Positions 25,635 to 33,744 of a stretch of DNA of 43,302 nucleotides are shown in pieces. The DNA comes from an uncultured Phycisphaerae bacterium (GTDB lineage Bacteria; Planctomycetota; Phycisphaerae; Sedimentisphaerales; Anaerohalosphaeraceae), in NCBI GenBank assembly GCA_937949545.1, contig CALEDR010000032.1:1-43302 (forward strand), written 5' to 3'. The notes beneath the pieces are model-generated. The model worked only from the letters and a program-made list of their open reading frames with translations, had not been told where the DNA came from and made no database searches. The position numbers were made by a program, and so were the translations under genes. Position 1 is the first letter of the stretch; each line of letters begins with the position of its first letter.

Positions 25635-25663
25635 TTGACAAAGAAGTCGCGTTCCGATAAATT
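25635..25663 (+). promoter_or_regulatory. Promoter of the small PEP-CTERM gene
   Basis: Perfect TTGACA (25635-25640), 17-base spacer and TAAATT (25658-25663). It lies in an AT-rich, T-tract-rich part of the 299-base gap 25443-25741. Transcription from ~25670 would give a leader of about 70 bases. Confidence 0.6.
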
Positions 25664-25680
25664 GGGGGCATCCGGAGGAG

Positions 25681-25698
25681 GCAGATAAGTTTATCTGC
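25681..25698 (+). promoter_or_regulatory. Hairpin in the leader of the small PEP-CTERM gene
   Basis: GCAGATAAGTTTATCTGC is a perfect inverted repeat with 8-bp arms and a 2-base centre. It lies about 10 bases after the predicted transcription start and 43 before the start codon. As DNA it could be an operator; as RNA a 5' stabilising stem. Neither role is shown. Confidence 0.4.
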
Positions 25699-25741
25699 CC
25701 AAATAACGGAAGAGGATTATGGGAATGGACGGGAGGTAAAG

Positions 25742-26206
25742 ATGAAAAAGGCAATTCTTCTTGCGGCACTTCTTGCAATGGCTTCCTTCGCTTCGGCACA
25801 CTTTGAGTTGTTTGAGGAAAATCTCTCATTGGGACAGCAAAAAGATTTAATTCACAATGATGCAGACCCCTGGAAAGGATTGATCACCTTAAACGTAACC
25901 AACACGGGAAGTGACCCGTGGGGTGACTTCCATTTCCAAATCAGCGGAACCGGTGCATTCTTCTCGGAAGAGGGAACAACGACAAACATTCCGGGGGCCA
26001 TCTGGACTGTCACCCCGAACACCGTTGATTTTTACTTCTACAGCAACCCTGTCGGACAGGGACAGAGCGCCAGTTTCACCGTCTATACAAACAACCCTAA
26101 CTGGCTGTCGTTCTTCACATTGTGCGTAACTCCGACCCCAGTTCCGGAACCGGCAACGATTGCTCTGCTGGGGCTGGGCGGGCTGGCTCTGATTCGCAGA
26201 AAATAA
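25742..26206 (+). CDS. Small PEP-CTERM secreted protein
   Basis: 154 residues. The signal peptide is MKKAILLAALLAMASFASA. The ~110-residue body (GLITLNVTNTGSDPWGDFHF ... WTVTPNTVDFYFYSNP) looks like one beta-sandwich domain. The C-terminus is a textbook PEP-CTERM: VPEPATIALLGLGGLALIRR plus K. The ribosome site is GGGAGG, 6 bases before ATG. It stands alone between its own promoter and a strong terminator, which suggests an independently and perhaps highly expressed surface protein. Function unknown. Confidence 0.88.
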   Translation: MKKAILLAALLAMASFASAHFELFEENLSLGQQKDLIHNDADPWKGLITLNVTNTGSDPWGDFHFQISGTGAFFSEEGTTTNIPGAIWTVTPNTVDFYFYSNPVGQGQSASFTVYTNNPNWLSFFTLCVTPTPVPEPATIALLGLGGLALIRRK

Positions 26207-26240
26207 GCCCGTTGTTTTTTTCATCTGACAGTGAGTTTCC

Positions 26241-26275
26241 AAAGGATTCAGAGAATTCTCTGAATCCTTTTTTTA
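26241..26275 (+). terminator. Palindromic Rho-independent terminator
   Basis: A perfect 30-base palindrome (26241-26270, centre GAATTC) that begins AAAGGATTCAGAGA is followed by further T, making a stem with an A-tract before and a T-tract after. It ends the small PEP-CTERM transcript 35 bases after its stop and shields the polyphosphate operon that begins at 26337. Confidence 0.9.
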
Positions 26276-26299
26276 TTGATTTCTAACAATCTGCCTTTC

Positions 26300-26328
26300 T
26301 TGCTCTCCTCCGGTCGATCGGCTACAAT
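26300..26328 (+). promoter_or_regulatory. Promoter of the polyphosphate operon, abutting the first ATG
   Basis: TTGCTC (26300-26305), 17-base spacer, TACAAT (26323-26328). The expected start (~26335) is two bases before ATG 26337 and no ribosome site lies between, so the mRNA is probably leaderless. Confidence 0.55.
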
Positions 26329-26336
26329 AAACCTCG

Positions 26337-27338
26337 ATGGAACAGGGAATCAATCAATCAATATATGAACTGGCTTGGCAGACTCTCCGCCGGTATGCAG
26401 AGGCAATCGGCAAGAATCTGGAAGGTGCCCTGCAGGCGGAGGACATCGAACCGGTCCATCAGGTCCGGGTCGCCTGCCGGCGGCTTCGGACGGCGCTGCG
26501 CCTTTTTGCCGTTTGTCTGAACAAAAAACTCCTCCGCCGATGGCGAAAAGAAAGCAAACGACTCCTGAAAGGGTTTCAAAAGGCACGGGATCTCGATGTG
26601 CAGATTCAGTTTCTGAACGACTTTTTAACCCAAATCCCTTCCTCAAAAAAGGAGGTGCTGCCCGGTCTGAAACGGCTGCTGCTTCGTCTCCGACAGCAGC
26701 GGCATCGCTTTGAAAAAAGGCTCCAGAAAAGTGCGGACCGATTCCGCCGGGAAAATATTTTGTCGGAAATTTTAGCCGAAACGGAACGGCTCAAGCCGAT
26801 GCACGGTCCGGATCCGGCACCCGGACTGCCGTCTGCGGCGGACCTAGCCAAGACCGCTGTGCGAGAAGCGATGGAGCGCACGGCCGCCCTTCTGCCCTGC
26901 CTGCAGGAAAAAGAAAACATCCGGGGACATCACCGGCTGCGGATTGCCGTCAAGCGGCTCCGTTATACCCTCGAGATTCTTCAGCCTGTTTTTGAACAGG
27001 ACGGCGGCCGCTGGATTCAGCCGATCAAGAAAATGCAGGCCATTCTGGGCGATTTAAACGACTGCGCCGTCTGGCTGGAACAAATCGAACAATTTTCGTC
27101 AGACGAAAAAGAACGCACCCAGGAGTACTTCGGACACATCCGTCCTTTCAAACGGCTTGAGCCCGGCATTGATTTCCTCCGCCGAAACCGAAAACAACAA
27201 TGGCAGGTCCTGTACCGGGAGGCCTCCGCCTACTGCCGAAAACTGGAAAAAGACGGATTCTGGGACCGACTGGCGGAAGCCGCCGCTCCTTCGAATGCAA
27301 ATCCTCTCCAGCAAACGTATGGACAGTCCCCGGCTTGA
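26337..27338 (+). CDS. CHAD-domain protein (polyphosphate-binding)
   Basis: 333 residues, all helical and strongly basic. Two CHAD signature helices are visible: EPVHQVRVACRRLRTALRLF (39-58) and HHRLRIAVKRLRYTLEILQP (198-217), the internal repeat that defines the fold. CHAD proteins bind polyphosphate through rows of Lys, Arg and His and localise to polyphosphate granules in bacteria. The genes that follow (HD, Ppx, Ppk) make that role very likely here. Residues ~300-333 form a low-complexity tail that overlaps the next gene. Translation appears to start from a leaderless transcript. There is no fused CYTH domain, so triphosphatase activity is not expected. Confidence 0.92.
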   Translation: MEQGINQSIYELAWQTLRRYAEAIGKNLEGALQAEDIEPVHQVRVACRRLRTALRLFAVCLNKKLLRRWRKESKRLLKGFQKARDLDVQIQFLNDFLTQIPSSKKEVLPGLKRLLLRLRQQRHRFEKRLQKSADRFRRENILSEILAETERLKPMHGPDPAPGLPSAADLAKTAVREAMERTAALLPCLQEKENIRGHHRLRIAVKRLRYTLEILQPVFEQDGGRWIQPIKKMQAILGDLNDCAVWLEQIEQFSSDEKERTQEYFGHIRPFKRLEPGIDFLRRNRKQQWQVLYREASAYCRKLEKDGFWDRLAEAAAPSNANPLQQTYGQSPA

Positions 27339-27918
27339 AATAATTGCACAAGCGGAATCCTTCGCGGACCGCTGCGGCACTGAAAGAGACCACCGTCGGC
27401 AGGTGCATCGGCTTTCTATGAAGCTCTTTGACCTGCTCGCAGAGACGCTGAAACTCAATGAATCGGACCGTTTTGTACTCCAATGTGCGGCAATTCTGCA
27501 CGATATCGGCTGGTGTACAGGAGAACAGGGACATCACAAACAATCGATGAGAATGATTTTGGAAGACACCACCATGCCGCTGACGCCGGCGGAACGCACG
27601 CGGATTGCTCTGACCGCCCGCTACCATCGAAAATCCCTGCCGAAAAACAACCATCCGGTGTACAGCGAACTGAGCCCCGACGAACAGAAACGCATCGCCG
27701 CTCTGGCCGCGCTGCTTCGGATAGCCGACGGTCTGGACAGCAGCCATCAAAGCTGCATCGAAGACGTTCGAGCCCTCTGGGGCAATCATCAGCTCATTCT
27801 CTCCTGCCGAAGCCGTCAGGAGGCCTCCGAGGAAATGCTGGCTGCACAAAAAAAATCCGACCTGCTGGCCCAGATACTGGCTCTGCCGGTTCAGATTGTC
27901 TGTGAAAACTCCCGATGA
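27295..27918 (+). CDS. Stand-alone HD-domain protein related to the C-terminal domain of Ppx
   Basis: 207 residues from ATG 27295; ATG 27319 is an equally possible start, and the long open frame back to 27157 lies inside the CHAD gene. The protein is one HD domain: His in RQVHRLSMKLFDLL, the doublet in AAILHDIGWC, then HHKQSMRMIL, ALTARYHRKSLPK and ALLRIADGLDSS. It aligns along its whole length with the HD domain of the neighbouring Ppx (shared ARYHR..PK, LAALLR.A...D), but keeps the His-Asp doublet where the Ppx copy has His-Glu. It could therefore bind metal and be a phosphohydrolase. It overlaps the CHAD gene by 44 bases and the ppx gene by ATGA, so all three are coupled. The substrate is unknown; a nucleotide or polyphosphate-linked signal is a guess. 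Confidence 0.85.
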   Translation: MQILSSKRMDSPRLEIIAQAESFADRCGTERDHRRQVHRLSMKLFDLLAETLKLNESDRFVLQCAAILHDIGWCTGEQGHHKQSMRMILEDTTMPLTPAERTRIALTARYHRKSLPKNNHPVYSELSPDEQKRIAALAALLRIADGLDSSHQSCIEDVRALWGNHQLILSCRSRQEASEEMLAAQKKSDLLAQILALPVQIVCENSR

Positions 27919-29531
27919 TTTGCATTGACGGCAGCGAAGAAAAGATGGATACTGCCATTCCTATGACCGAACAAGACAGCAAACCGATTTCAGCTCCGGA
28001 TGTATCGATTCTGGCGGGGATCGACATCGGAACAAACTCGATTCGAATGTCTATCGGCCAGGTTTCGGCGGACGGCCGCGTCGAAGTCCTCGAGCGGCTT
28101 CAGCGGGCCGTGAATCTCGGACACGATGCCTTCCGGCACGGCCATCTCGAACGGGACACCATTCGAGCCGCTATCAGCATTCTGCGGGAATTTAAGCGGC
28201 GAATCGATTTTTACGGTGCCCGGCGCATCTGGACCGCCGCTACCAGCGCCCTGCGTGAGGCCCGCAACGCTGATGTCTTTGTGGACCGGGTTCTGTTGAG
28301 CACCGGGCTGGAAGTGGATATTCTGGACCCCACGGAACAGGGACGTCTGACCGTTCTGGCTGTACAGGAAGCCCTCAAAAATGACCTGTCTCTGATGGGA
28401 CAGCAGACCCTGATTACGGAAGTCGGCGGCGGAAGCACCATGCTCACATTCCTCAAAAACGGGCAGATTACCGCCTCTCAGGGGCTGGGACTGGGCTCTA
28501 TACGGCTTCAGGAAATCCTCGAACCGGCCGGCGGCAGCTGGATGCAGACCTCCGAGTTTATCCGCCGGGAAATCGAGTCCATCCTTTCCCCCCTCGAATC
28601 CCTCATGCCGCTCCGGTCCGTCAAGACCTTTCTGGCCCTCGGAGCCGACGCCCGTTTTGCGGCCGACCAAATCGGCACCCCCATGCCCAATCCTTTCTTC
28701 CGGAAAGTGTCTCGTTCCAAATTCAAACGCCTGCTGGAAAAACTGAAGAGTTTTTCGCCTGAACAGCTGGCCCGGCAGTATGACCTGCCCTATACAGAGG
28801 CGGAAACCCTCGTGCCGGCCTTGCTGATTTACCAGGAACTTTTGGAGGCCACATCCGCCAAAGAATGGCTCGTCTCTTCCGTTTCCATGCGGGACGGACT
28901 GCTGATTGAACTGTCCCGACGAAGCAGCGGACGCCAGGAACAGACATTCCGGCAGGAAGCGATCCAGTCCGCCCTTTCCCTGGCGGAAAAATATAAGGTC
29001 AACCTGGACCATGCTCAGCGGACAGCGGCCTGCGCTGTCCGCCTCTTCGACACCCTGAAATCCGAACACGGCCTTACGGACAGACATCGTCTCCTTCTCG
29101 AAATTGCCGCTTTGCTTCACGAAATCGGGATGTTCGTCTCGGCCCGTGCCTATCACAAACATACGCTTTATCTGATTCTCAACTCCGAAATCTTCGGATT
29201 AAGCCGCGAAGAGGTGCAGATTGTCGCCCATACAGCCCGCTATCATCGACGGGGCACCCCCAAACCGACGCATATGGAGTTTATGAATTTGTCCCGGGAA
29301 AACCGCCTGGCCGTCAACAAACTGGCCGCCCTTCTGCGCCTGGCCAAAGCAATGGATATCGAAGATGCTCGGCAGATTGAGCAAATGCGTCTGACCCTGC
29401 AGGAAGACAACCTGACGATTGAGGTTCCCGGCCTTTCTGAACAATCTCTGAAAACCCCCTCCATCGGACTGGGAACCGACTTTTTTGAAGATGTCTATGG
29501 TCTGAAAATTCGCTGGCTCAGCAGTGCATAG
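27915..29531 (+). CDS. ppx: Exopolyphosphatase / pppGpp phosphohydrolase with HD domain
   Basis: 538 residues. Residues ~33-330 are the Ppx/GppA actin-like phosphatase: phosphate loop 1 GIDIGTNSIRMSIG, a TAATSALREARN segment with the catalytic-region Arg and Glu, and loop 2 TEVGGGSTML. Residues ~355-530 are the HD-like domain III, with LLHEIGMF (His-Glu in place of His-Asp, as in E. coli Ppx) and VAHTARYHRRGTPK. It would remove terminal phosphate from polyphosphate and perhaps pppGpp. ATG 27915 overlaps the TGA of the HD gene; ATG 27945 is possible but lacks this coupling. Eight bases separate its stop from ppk. Length fits the two-domain family (~510-540). Confidence 0.93.
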   Translation: MICIDGSEEKMDTAIPMTEQDSKPISAPDVSILAGIDIGTNSIRMSIGQVSADGRVEVLERLQRAVNLGHDAFRHGHLERDTIRAAISILREFKRRIDFYGARRIWTAATSALREARNADVFVDRVLLSTGLEVDILDPTEQGRLTVLAVQEALKNDLSLMGQQTLITEVGGGSTMLTFLKNGQITASQGLGLGSIRLQEILEPAGGSWMQTSEFIRREIESILSPLESLMPLRSVKTFLALGADARFAADQIGTPMPNPFFRKVSRSKFKRLLEKLKSFSPEQLARQYDLPYTEAETLVPALLIYQELLEATSAKEWLVSSVSMRDGLLIELSRRSSGRQEQTFRQEAIQSALSLAEKYKVNLDHAQRTAACAVRLFDTLKSEHGLTDRHRLLLEIAALLHEIGMFVSARAYHKHTLYLILNSEIFGLSREEVQIVAHTARYHRRGTPKPTHMEFMNLSRENRLAVNKLAALLRLAKAMDIEDARQIEQMRLTLQEDNLTIEVPGLSEQSLKTPSIGLGTDFFEDVYGLKIRWLSSA

Positions 29532-29539
29532 GTGCATCC

Positions 29540-31660
29540 ATGGGAAAAAAATCCGAAGAAAAACTCAGCCGCCCGGACTCCTTTCTTAATCGAGAACTCA
29601 GCTGGCTTGAATTCAATCGACGGGTGCTTCAGCAGGCCCAGAATCCCAAGCTGCCTCTGCTGGAGCGTGTCAAATTCCTGGCAATTTTTGCCTCCAATCT
29701 GGACGAATTTTTTATGGTTCGGGTGGCCGGCCTTCGCCAGCAGGCCGCCGCGGACATCCGAAAAAAAGACCCCAGCGGAAGAACCCCCGCCGAACAATTA
29801 GAGGAAATCAGCATCCGCTGTCATCAAATGGTAGCTGAGCACACCCAAACAATGCATCAGGTTTTTGCAGAGCTGCGAGAAAACGGGCTGATTCTCCTGC
29901 GCCGCAAGGAGCTGACTCTCGAACAGAAATCGGCCCTCAAACCCTATTTTGAATCCGAAATCTTTCCCGTATTAACCCCCATCTCTCTGACGGAACTGGA
30001 TCCGCCGCCCCTGCTGAGCGCCCTGCAGATTTTTGTTGCGATTGTCCTCGAACCTCAGGAAAAAGACCAACCGCCGTCCATTCTGGCTGTTCCGGTACCG
30101 GACATCTTCAAGCGTTTTCCGGCCATCTCCTCTCCCGGACCTACCTCGCTGATTCCGCTGGAGGATTTGATTATTGAATTCGCCGGGATGCTGTGCCCGA
30201 ACAGAACGATCCGCTCTGTCGGATGTTTTCGGATTACGCGGGATGCCGATGTGCCGATTCAGACGGACGAAGCCGGCGACCTGCTGGAAACGATGGAAGA
30301 AGCGGTGCGTGAGCGGCTCCGTCGGGCGGCCGTCCGGCTGCAGATTTCCTCCAACCCCGCGCCGGAACTGCTCCGCTGGCTTCAAGAACACCTGGACCTT
30401 CAGCCCGCGGACATCTATGAAACCGATGCCCTGCTGGGCGCCCGCAGTCTGTGGGAAATTGCCGAACGTCCGGGATACGAACGGCTCAAACTCGCAGACT
30501 GGCCGCCCCAGCCGCCGGCCGATTTGCCTGAAGACGAGGATTTGTGGGAAACCATCCGCGATCATGATGTCCTGCTGGTGCATCCGTACGAAAGCTTTGA
30601 CCCTGTAATCCGCCTTCTCAAAGAAGCCGCTGAAGACCCGCAGGTGCTGGCGATCAAACAGACGCTGTACCGAACCAGCGGCGACTCTCCGATTATCCGT
30701 GCCCTCGAGAAAGCCGCCGAAAACGGCAAAGAAGTCACCGTACTCGTGGAGCTCAAGGCAAGGTTTGACGAGCAGCGAAACATTCAATGGGCCCGCCGTC
30801 TGGAAGATGCCGGCTGCATCGTCATTTACGGGGTCATGGGATTGAAAACCCATGCCAAGGCCCTGCTGATTGTGCGCCGGGAGCAGGGCCACATTCAGCG
30901 GTATGTTCATCTGTCAACGGGCAATTACAATGACAAAACCGCCCGGCTTTATTCGGACATCGGCCTAATCAGTGCAGACCCTGACCTGACTCGCGACGCC
31001 GCCTCCTTTTTTAATCTCCTGACGGGTCTGTCCGAATCCGTCGGCTGGTCCAAACTGGTCATCGCCCCCACGGCCATGCGGAAACGGCTCCTCGAACTGA
31101 TTGAGCGGGAGATTCAGCTCTCCACGCCGGACCGCCCGGGGCTGATTATGGCCAAACTCAATGCACTCGAAGACAAACAAATGTGTCAGGCGCTTTATCG
31201 AGCTTCTCAGGCGGGTGTGAAAATCCGCCTGAATATCCGCGGAATCTGCTGTCTTCGGCCCGGCGTAAAAGGGCTGTCCGAAAACATCGAGGTCGTTTCC
31301 ATCGTGGACCGTTTCCTCGAACATGCCCGAATCCTGTACTTTGACAACGGCGGACGTCCGGAGGTTTATCTGGCCAGCGCCGACTGGATGGGCCGAAACC
31401 TGGACAAACGGCTGGAACTGCTGTTCCCGATTACAGCCCCCGGTCCCAAAAAACGGCTCATTCAAATGCTCGAACTGTACTTGGAAGACAACTGTCAATC
31501 CTGGCAGCTTCAGTCCGACGGTTCCTACAAACTCAAAGACCCGAAAGGCAAACTCGTTCGGGCCCAGCAGCTGCTCTACGAACAAGCCGTAGAGGCCGCC
31601 CGGCAAAACCGAAAAACTCAGGGCCGTTTCCGTCCCATCAAACAGGACAAAGAGGCCTAA
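29540..31660 (+). CDS. ppk1: Polyphosphate kinase 1
   Basis: 706 residues, the normal length. It makes polyphosphate reversibly from ATP. N-terminal domain: SFLNRELSWLEFNRRVLQQA and FLAIFASNLDEFFMVRVAGL. Catalytic HKD-like pair: His438 in GVMGLKTHAKALL is the expected phosphorylated residue and His595 in RFLEHARILYF the second, matching E. coli His435 and His592. HLSTGNYNDKTARLYSDIGL (457 onward) is the ATP-site strand. It is the last gene of the CHAD-HD-ppx-ppk operon, so synthesis, degradation and binding of polyphosphate are encoded together. No hairpin terminator was recognised in the 79 bases before the next, convergent gene. Confidence 0.96.
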   Translation: MGKKSEEKLSRPDSFLNRELSWLEFNRRVLQQAQNPKLPLLERVKFLAIFASNLDEFFMVRVAGLRQQAAADIRKKDPSGRTPAEQLEEISIRCHQMVAEHTQTMHQVFAELRENGLILLRRKELTLEQKSALKPYFESEIFPVLTPISLTELDPPPLLSALQIFVAIVLEPQEKDQPPSILAVPVPDIFKRFPAISSPGPTSLIPLEDLIIEFAGMLCPNRTIRSVGCFRITRDADVPIQTDEAGDLLETMEEAVRERLRRAAVRLQISSNPAPELLRWLQEHLDLQPADIYETDALLGARSLWEIAERPGYERLKLADWPPQPPADLPEDEDLWETIRDHDVLLVHPYESFDPVIRLLKEAAEDPQVLAIKQTLYRTSGDSPIIRALEKAAENGKEVTVLVELKARFDEQRNIQWARRLEDAGCIVIYGVMGLKTHAKALLIVRREQGHIQRYVHLSTGNYNDKTARLYSDIGLISADPDLTRDAASFFNLLTGLSESVGWSKLVIAPTAMRKRLLELIEREIQLSTPDRPGLIMAKLNALEDKQMCQALYRASQAGVKIRLNIRGICCLRPGVKGLSENIEVVSIVDRFLEHARILYFDNGGRPEVYLASADWMGRNLDKRLELLFPITAPGPKKRLIQMLELYLEDNCQSWQLQSDGSYKLKDPKGKLVRAQQLLYEQAVEAARQNRKTQGRFRPIKQDKEA

Positions 31661-31739
31661 CCCGGCTCCGCCGTTCCTTCCCGCTCATTTAGCCGTCCGA
31701 GAAGATGCTCTGAGCGCCGAAGTGCCGAACAACCCGAAA

Positions 31740-33035
31740 TCAGGCGTTCGGCTCCGTTCCCGGAATCGGAAAGACATCATCCGCCGGTGCTTTTACCGTG
31801 CCGTTTTCGAAATCCTCCGCCGTCGGGGAAAGAGCCAGATTATACCAGGGGCTCTTGGACTGCGGGTCTGTCAGATCCTGCCAGCGAACCAACTGGCCGG
31901 TATAGGCACTGATTCGGCCCATAATCGCCGTCAGATTCGTTTCCGCCGCCCACTGGGCATCCTGCAGGGGTTTGCCGTCCCGGATGCTCTTGAGCAGCGA
32001 AATATGCTCCTGAACATACGGATTTTCATGCAGCTTCAGGTCCGGCACATCCGGCCGTGCGCCGGAGGAGGGATTGACCGGACCGCTTCCGGCCGTGGTG
32101 CCCTGCGTGCCGGTGAAAAATTCGGCCACCCGATTGTAGCAGCCGTCCACCTGTCGGCACATGCTGTGGATATGAACCCCGCCGCCGTAGTCATAATCAA
32201 CACTGAAGAAATCAAACTGGTTGCCGGTCTTTCGGCGGGCCCGTCCTCCAAAACCGACACACTGGCGAGGAGTCTTGCCGAGGAACCAGTTGGCCACATC
32301 AATATTATGGAAGTGCTGTTCGACAATGTGGTCTCCCGACATTTCGGTAAAGCTGACCCAGTTGCGAACCATATAATCGGCATCGCTTTCGCCGGGAAGC
32401 CGCTTGTTGAACCACAGATGTCCCATGCACCACCACACCTGACCGGACAAAATGGTCCCGATGGCCCCCTGGTCAATCGCATATTTGGTCTGCAGATAAG
32501 ACGCCTGATACCTCCGCTGCGCCCCGACGCACACGGCCAGACCTTTGGAAGCGGCGGTTTTGCCGATTTCCAAAATCTTCCGGGAGCCCGGCGCATCTAC
32601 GGCGACCGGTTTTTCCATAAAGACATGCTTGCCGGCCGCTATCGCCGCTTCAAAATGGCGGGGACGAAAGATCGGCGGTGCAACCAGAAGCACGACATCC
32701 GCCTCTGTGGCCAGAGCCTTCTGATAAGCCAGCGGGCCGTCAAAACACTGTTCCGGCGACACCTTATGCTCCTGCGCGGTCTTTTGCGCACGGTCCTTGA
32801 AAAAGTCCGCCACCGCGGTAATTTCCGCCGTCATTCCGAGGGAAGAAACGGCCTGAAGACAGTCTTTTAAGGCTCCGTTTCCGCGTCCGCCGCAGCCGAT
32901 CAGGGCCAGCCGTATCTTTTCCTGTCCGGCAGCAAACAAAGCGGAGGCCGCCGGCCAGAATGCCGCGGAGGAGGCAACAGCCGATGTTTTCAGAAAATCC
33001 CGACGCGTGAAATTGGATGGGTTTTGCAGATTCAT
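31740..33035 (-). CDS. Tat-exported Gfo/Idh/MocA family oxidoreductase
   Basis: 431 residues from ATG 33035, 8 bases after AGGAG. The N-terminus has a twin-arginine signal (FTRRDFLKTSAVASSAAFWP), so the protein is exported folded with its cofactor. The Rossmann dinucleotide site is IRLALIGCGGRGNGALKD. The family motif HVFMEKPVAVDAPG contains the EKP lysine, and the second domain has GDHIVEQHFHNIDVANWFLG with the usual catalytic-region His. Such enzymes oxidise sugars or glycosides, often at C3, with NAD(P). It is the last of three genes encoding exported proteins, 50 bases after the DUF1080 gene, which is thought to act on the 3-keto products. Substrate unknown. Confidence 0.93.
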   Translation of the reverse strand: MNLQNPSNFTRRDFLKTSAVASSAAFWPAASALFAAGQEKIRLALIGCGGRGNGALKDCLQAVSSLGMTAEITAVADFFKDRAQKTAQEHKVSPEQCFDGPLAYQKALATEADVVLLVAPPIFRPRHFEAAIAAGKHVFMEKPVAVDAPGSRKILEIGKTAASKGLAVCVGAQRRYQASYLQTKYAIDQGAIGTILSGQVWWCMGHLWFNKRLPGESDADYMVRNWVSFTEMSGDHIVEQHFHNIDVANWFLGKTPRQCVGFGGRARRKTGNQFDFFSVDYDYGGGVHIHSMCRQVDGCYNRVAEFFTGTQGTTAGSGPVNPSSGARPDVPDLKLHENPYVQEHISLLKSIRDGKPLQDAQWAAETNLTAIMGRISAYTGQLVRWQDLTDPQSKSPWYNLALSPTAEDFENGTVKAPADDVFPIPGTEPNA

Positions 33036-33085
33036 GAGTCAGCTCCTGTTTCAAAAAGTCTTTTTTCTATCCCTGCTCTCCGCCG

Positions 33086-33727
33086 TTATCGAAGCTTTTC
33101 AAGAACAATATTGCGAAACTCTATGGGGGAGCCTTCGGACTGCAAAGCAATAAAGCCGGACGCCGCGGAAAGGCCTTCGGCCCGATTCTGCCGGATGCCG
33201 TTGACAATCAGTTCGAGGGTGTTGTCCCGACAGATAATTTCATATCGATTCCACTGGGGGGGCTTCTTCTCACTGGACGGCCGGCGCCGCGGCAGGCGCA
33301 GATACCGCGAATCCTCCGGACGAAGAACCTGACCGTCCGCCGTCAGAGACAATTCCTCCCCGATAAGAATCATATCGCCCGCATCCCCGCTTCGCAGCTG
33401 CGCCTCATAACAGGTCGGCCAGATTCGGTCCTCTCCCGAGCCGTGCACAAGAACTCCGCTGTTGGTCGGCTCCTGCGGCCATCGCCATTCGAGGGTCAGT
33501 TTGTAGTGGGAAAACGGACGGGTTGTCCGCAGATAGCCGTGGGGGCGTCCCTCGCAGCGGAGAACACCGTTTCGGATGCTCCAGACCTGCGACACAACCA
33601 CCCCCGGGTCATCTGTATAAAACTTCCAGCCGTCCAGGTTGTAGCCGTTAAACAGCCGGATTCGCTCCGCACACCCGGAGGCCAGCATACTTAGGCACAT
33701 CAAAATAAAAGCCGTTCCAAACCGCAT
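33086..33727 (-). CDS. DUF1080 lipoprotein (3-keto-glycoside hydrolase/lyase-like)
   Basis: 213 residues from ATG 33727, behind GGGAG. Lipoprotein signal MRFGTAFILMCLSMLASGC. The domain is a LamG-like sandwich with DUF1080 hallmarks: RIRLFNGYNLDGWKFYTDD near the start, HYKLTLEWRWPQEPTNSGVL, CYEAQLRSGDAGDMIL, WNRYEIICRDNTLELIVNGI and GFIALQSEGSPIEFRNIVLE at the end. Members have been shown to cleave 3-keto-glycosides. It sits between a TIM-barrel protein gene (17 bases upstream) and a Gfo/Idh oxidoreductase gene, which is the set expected for that route. Length is typical for a single-domain member. Confidence 0.92.
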   Translation of the reverse strand: MRFGTAFILMCLSMLASGCAERIRLFNGYNLDGWKFYTDDPGVVVSQVWSIRNGVLRCEGRPHGYLRTTRPFSHYKLTLEWRWPQEPTNSGVLVHGSGEDRIWPTCYEAQLRSGDAGDMILIGEELSLTADGQVLRPEDSRYLRLPRRRPSSEKKPPQWNRYEIICRDNTLELIVNGIRQNRAEGLSAASGFIALQSEGSPIEFRNIVLEKLR

Positions 33728-33744
33728 CGAAACTCTCCCGGACC

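Noticed and set aside
27157-27294. N-terminal extension of the HD protein into the CHAD gene
   Set aside because: The added residues are Ser/Pro/Arg-rich and fully inside the CHAD coding region; the HD homology begins after ATG 27319.
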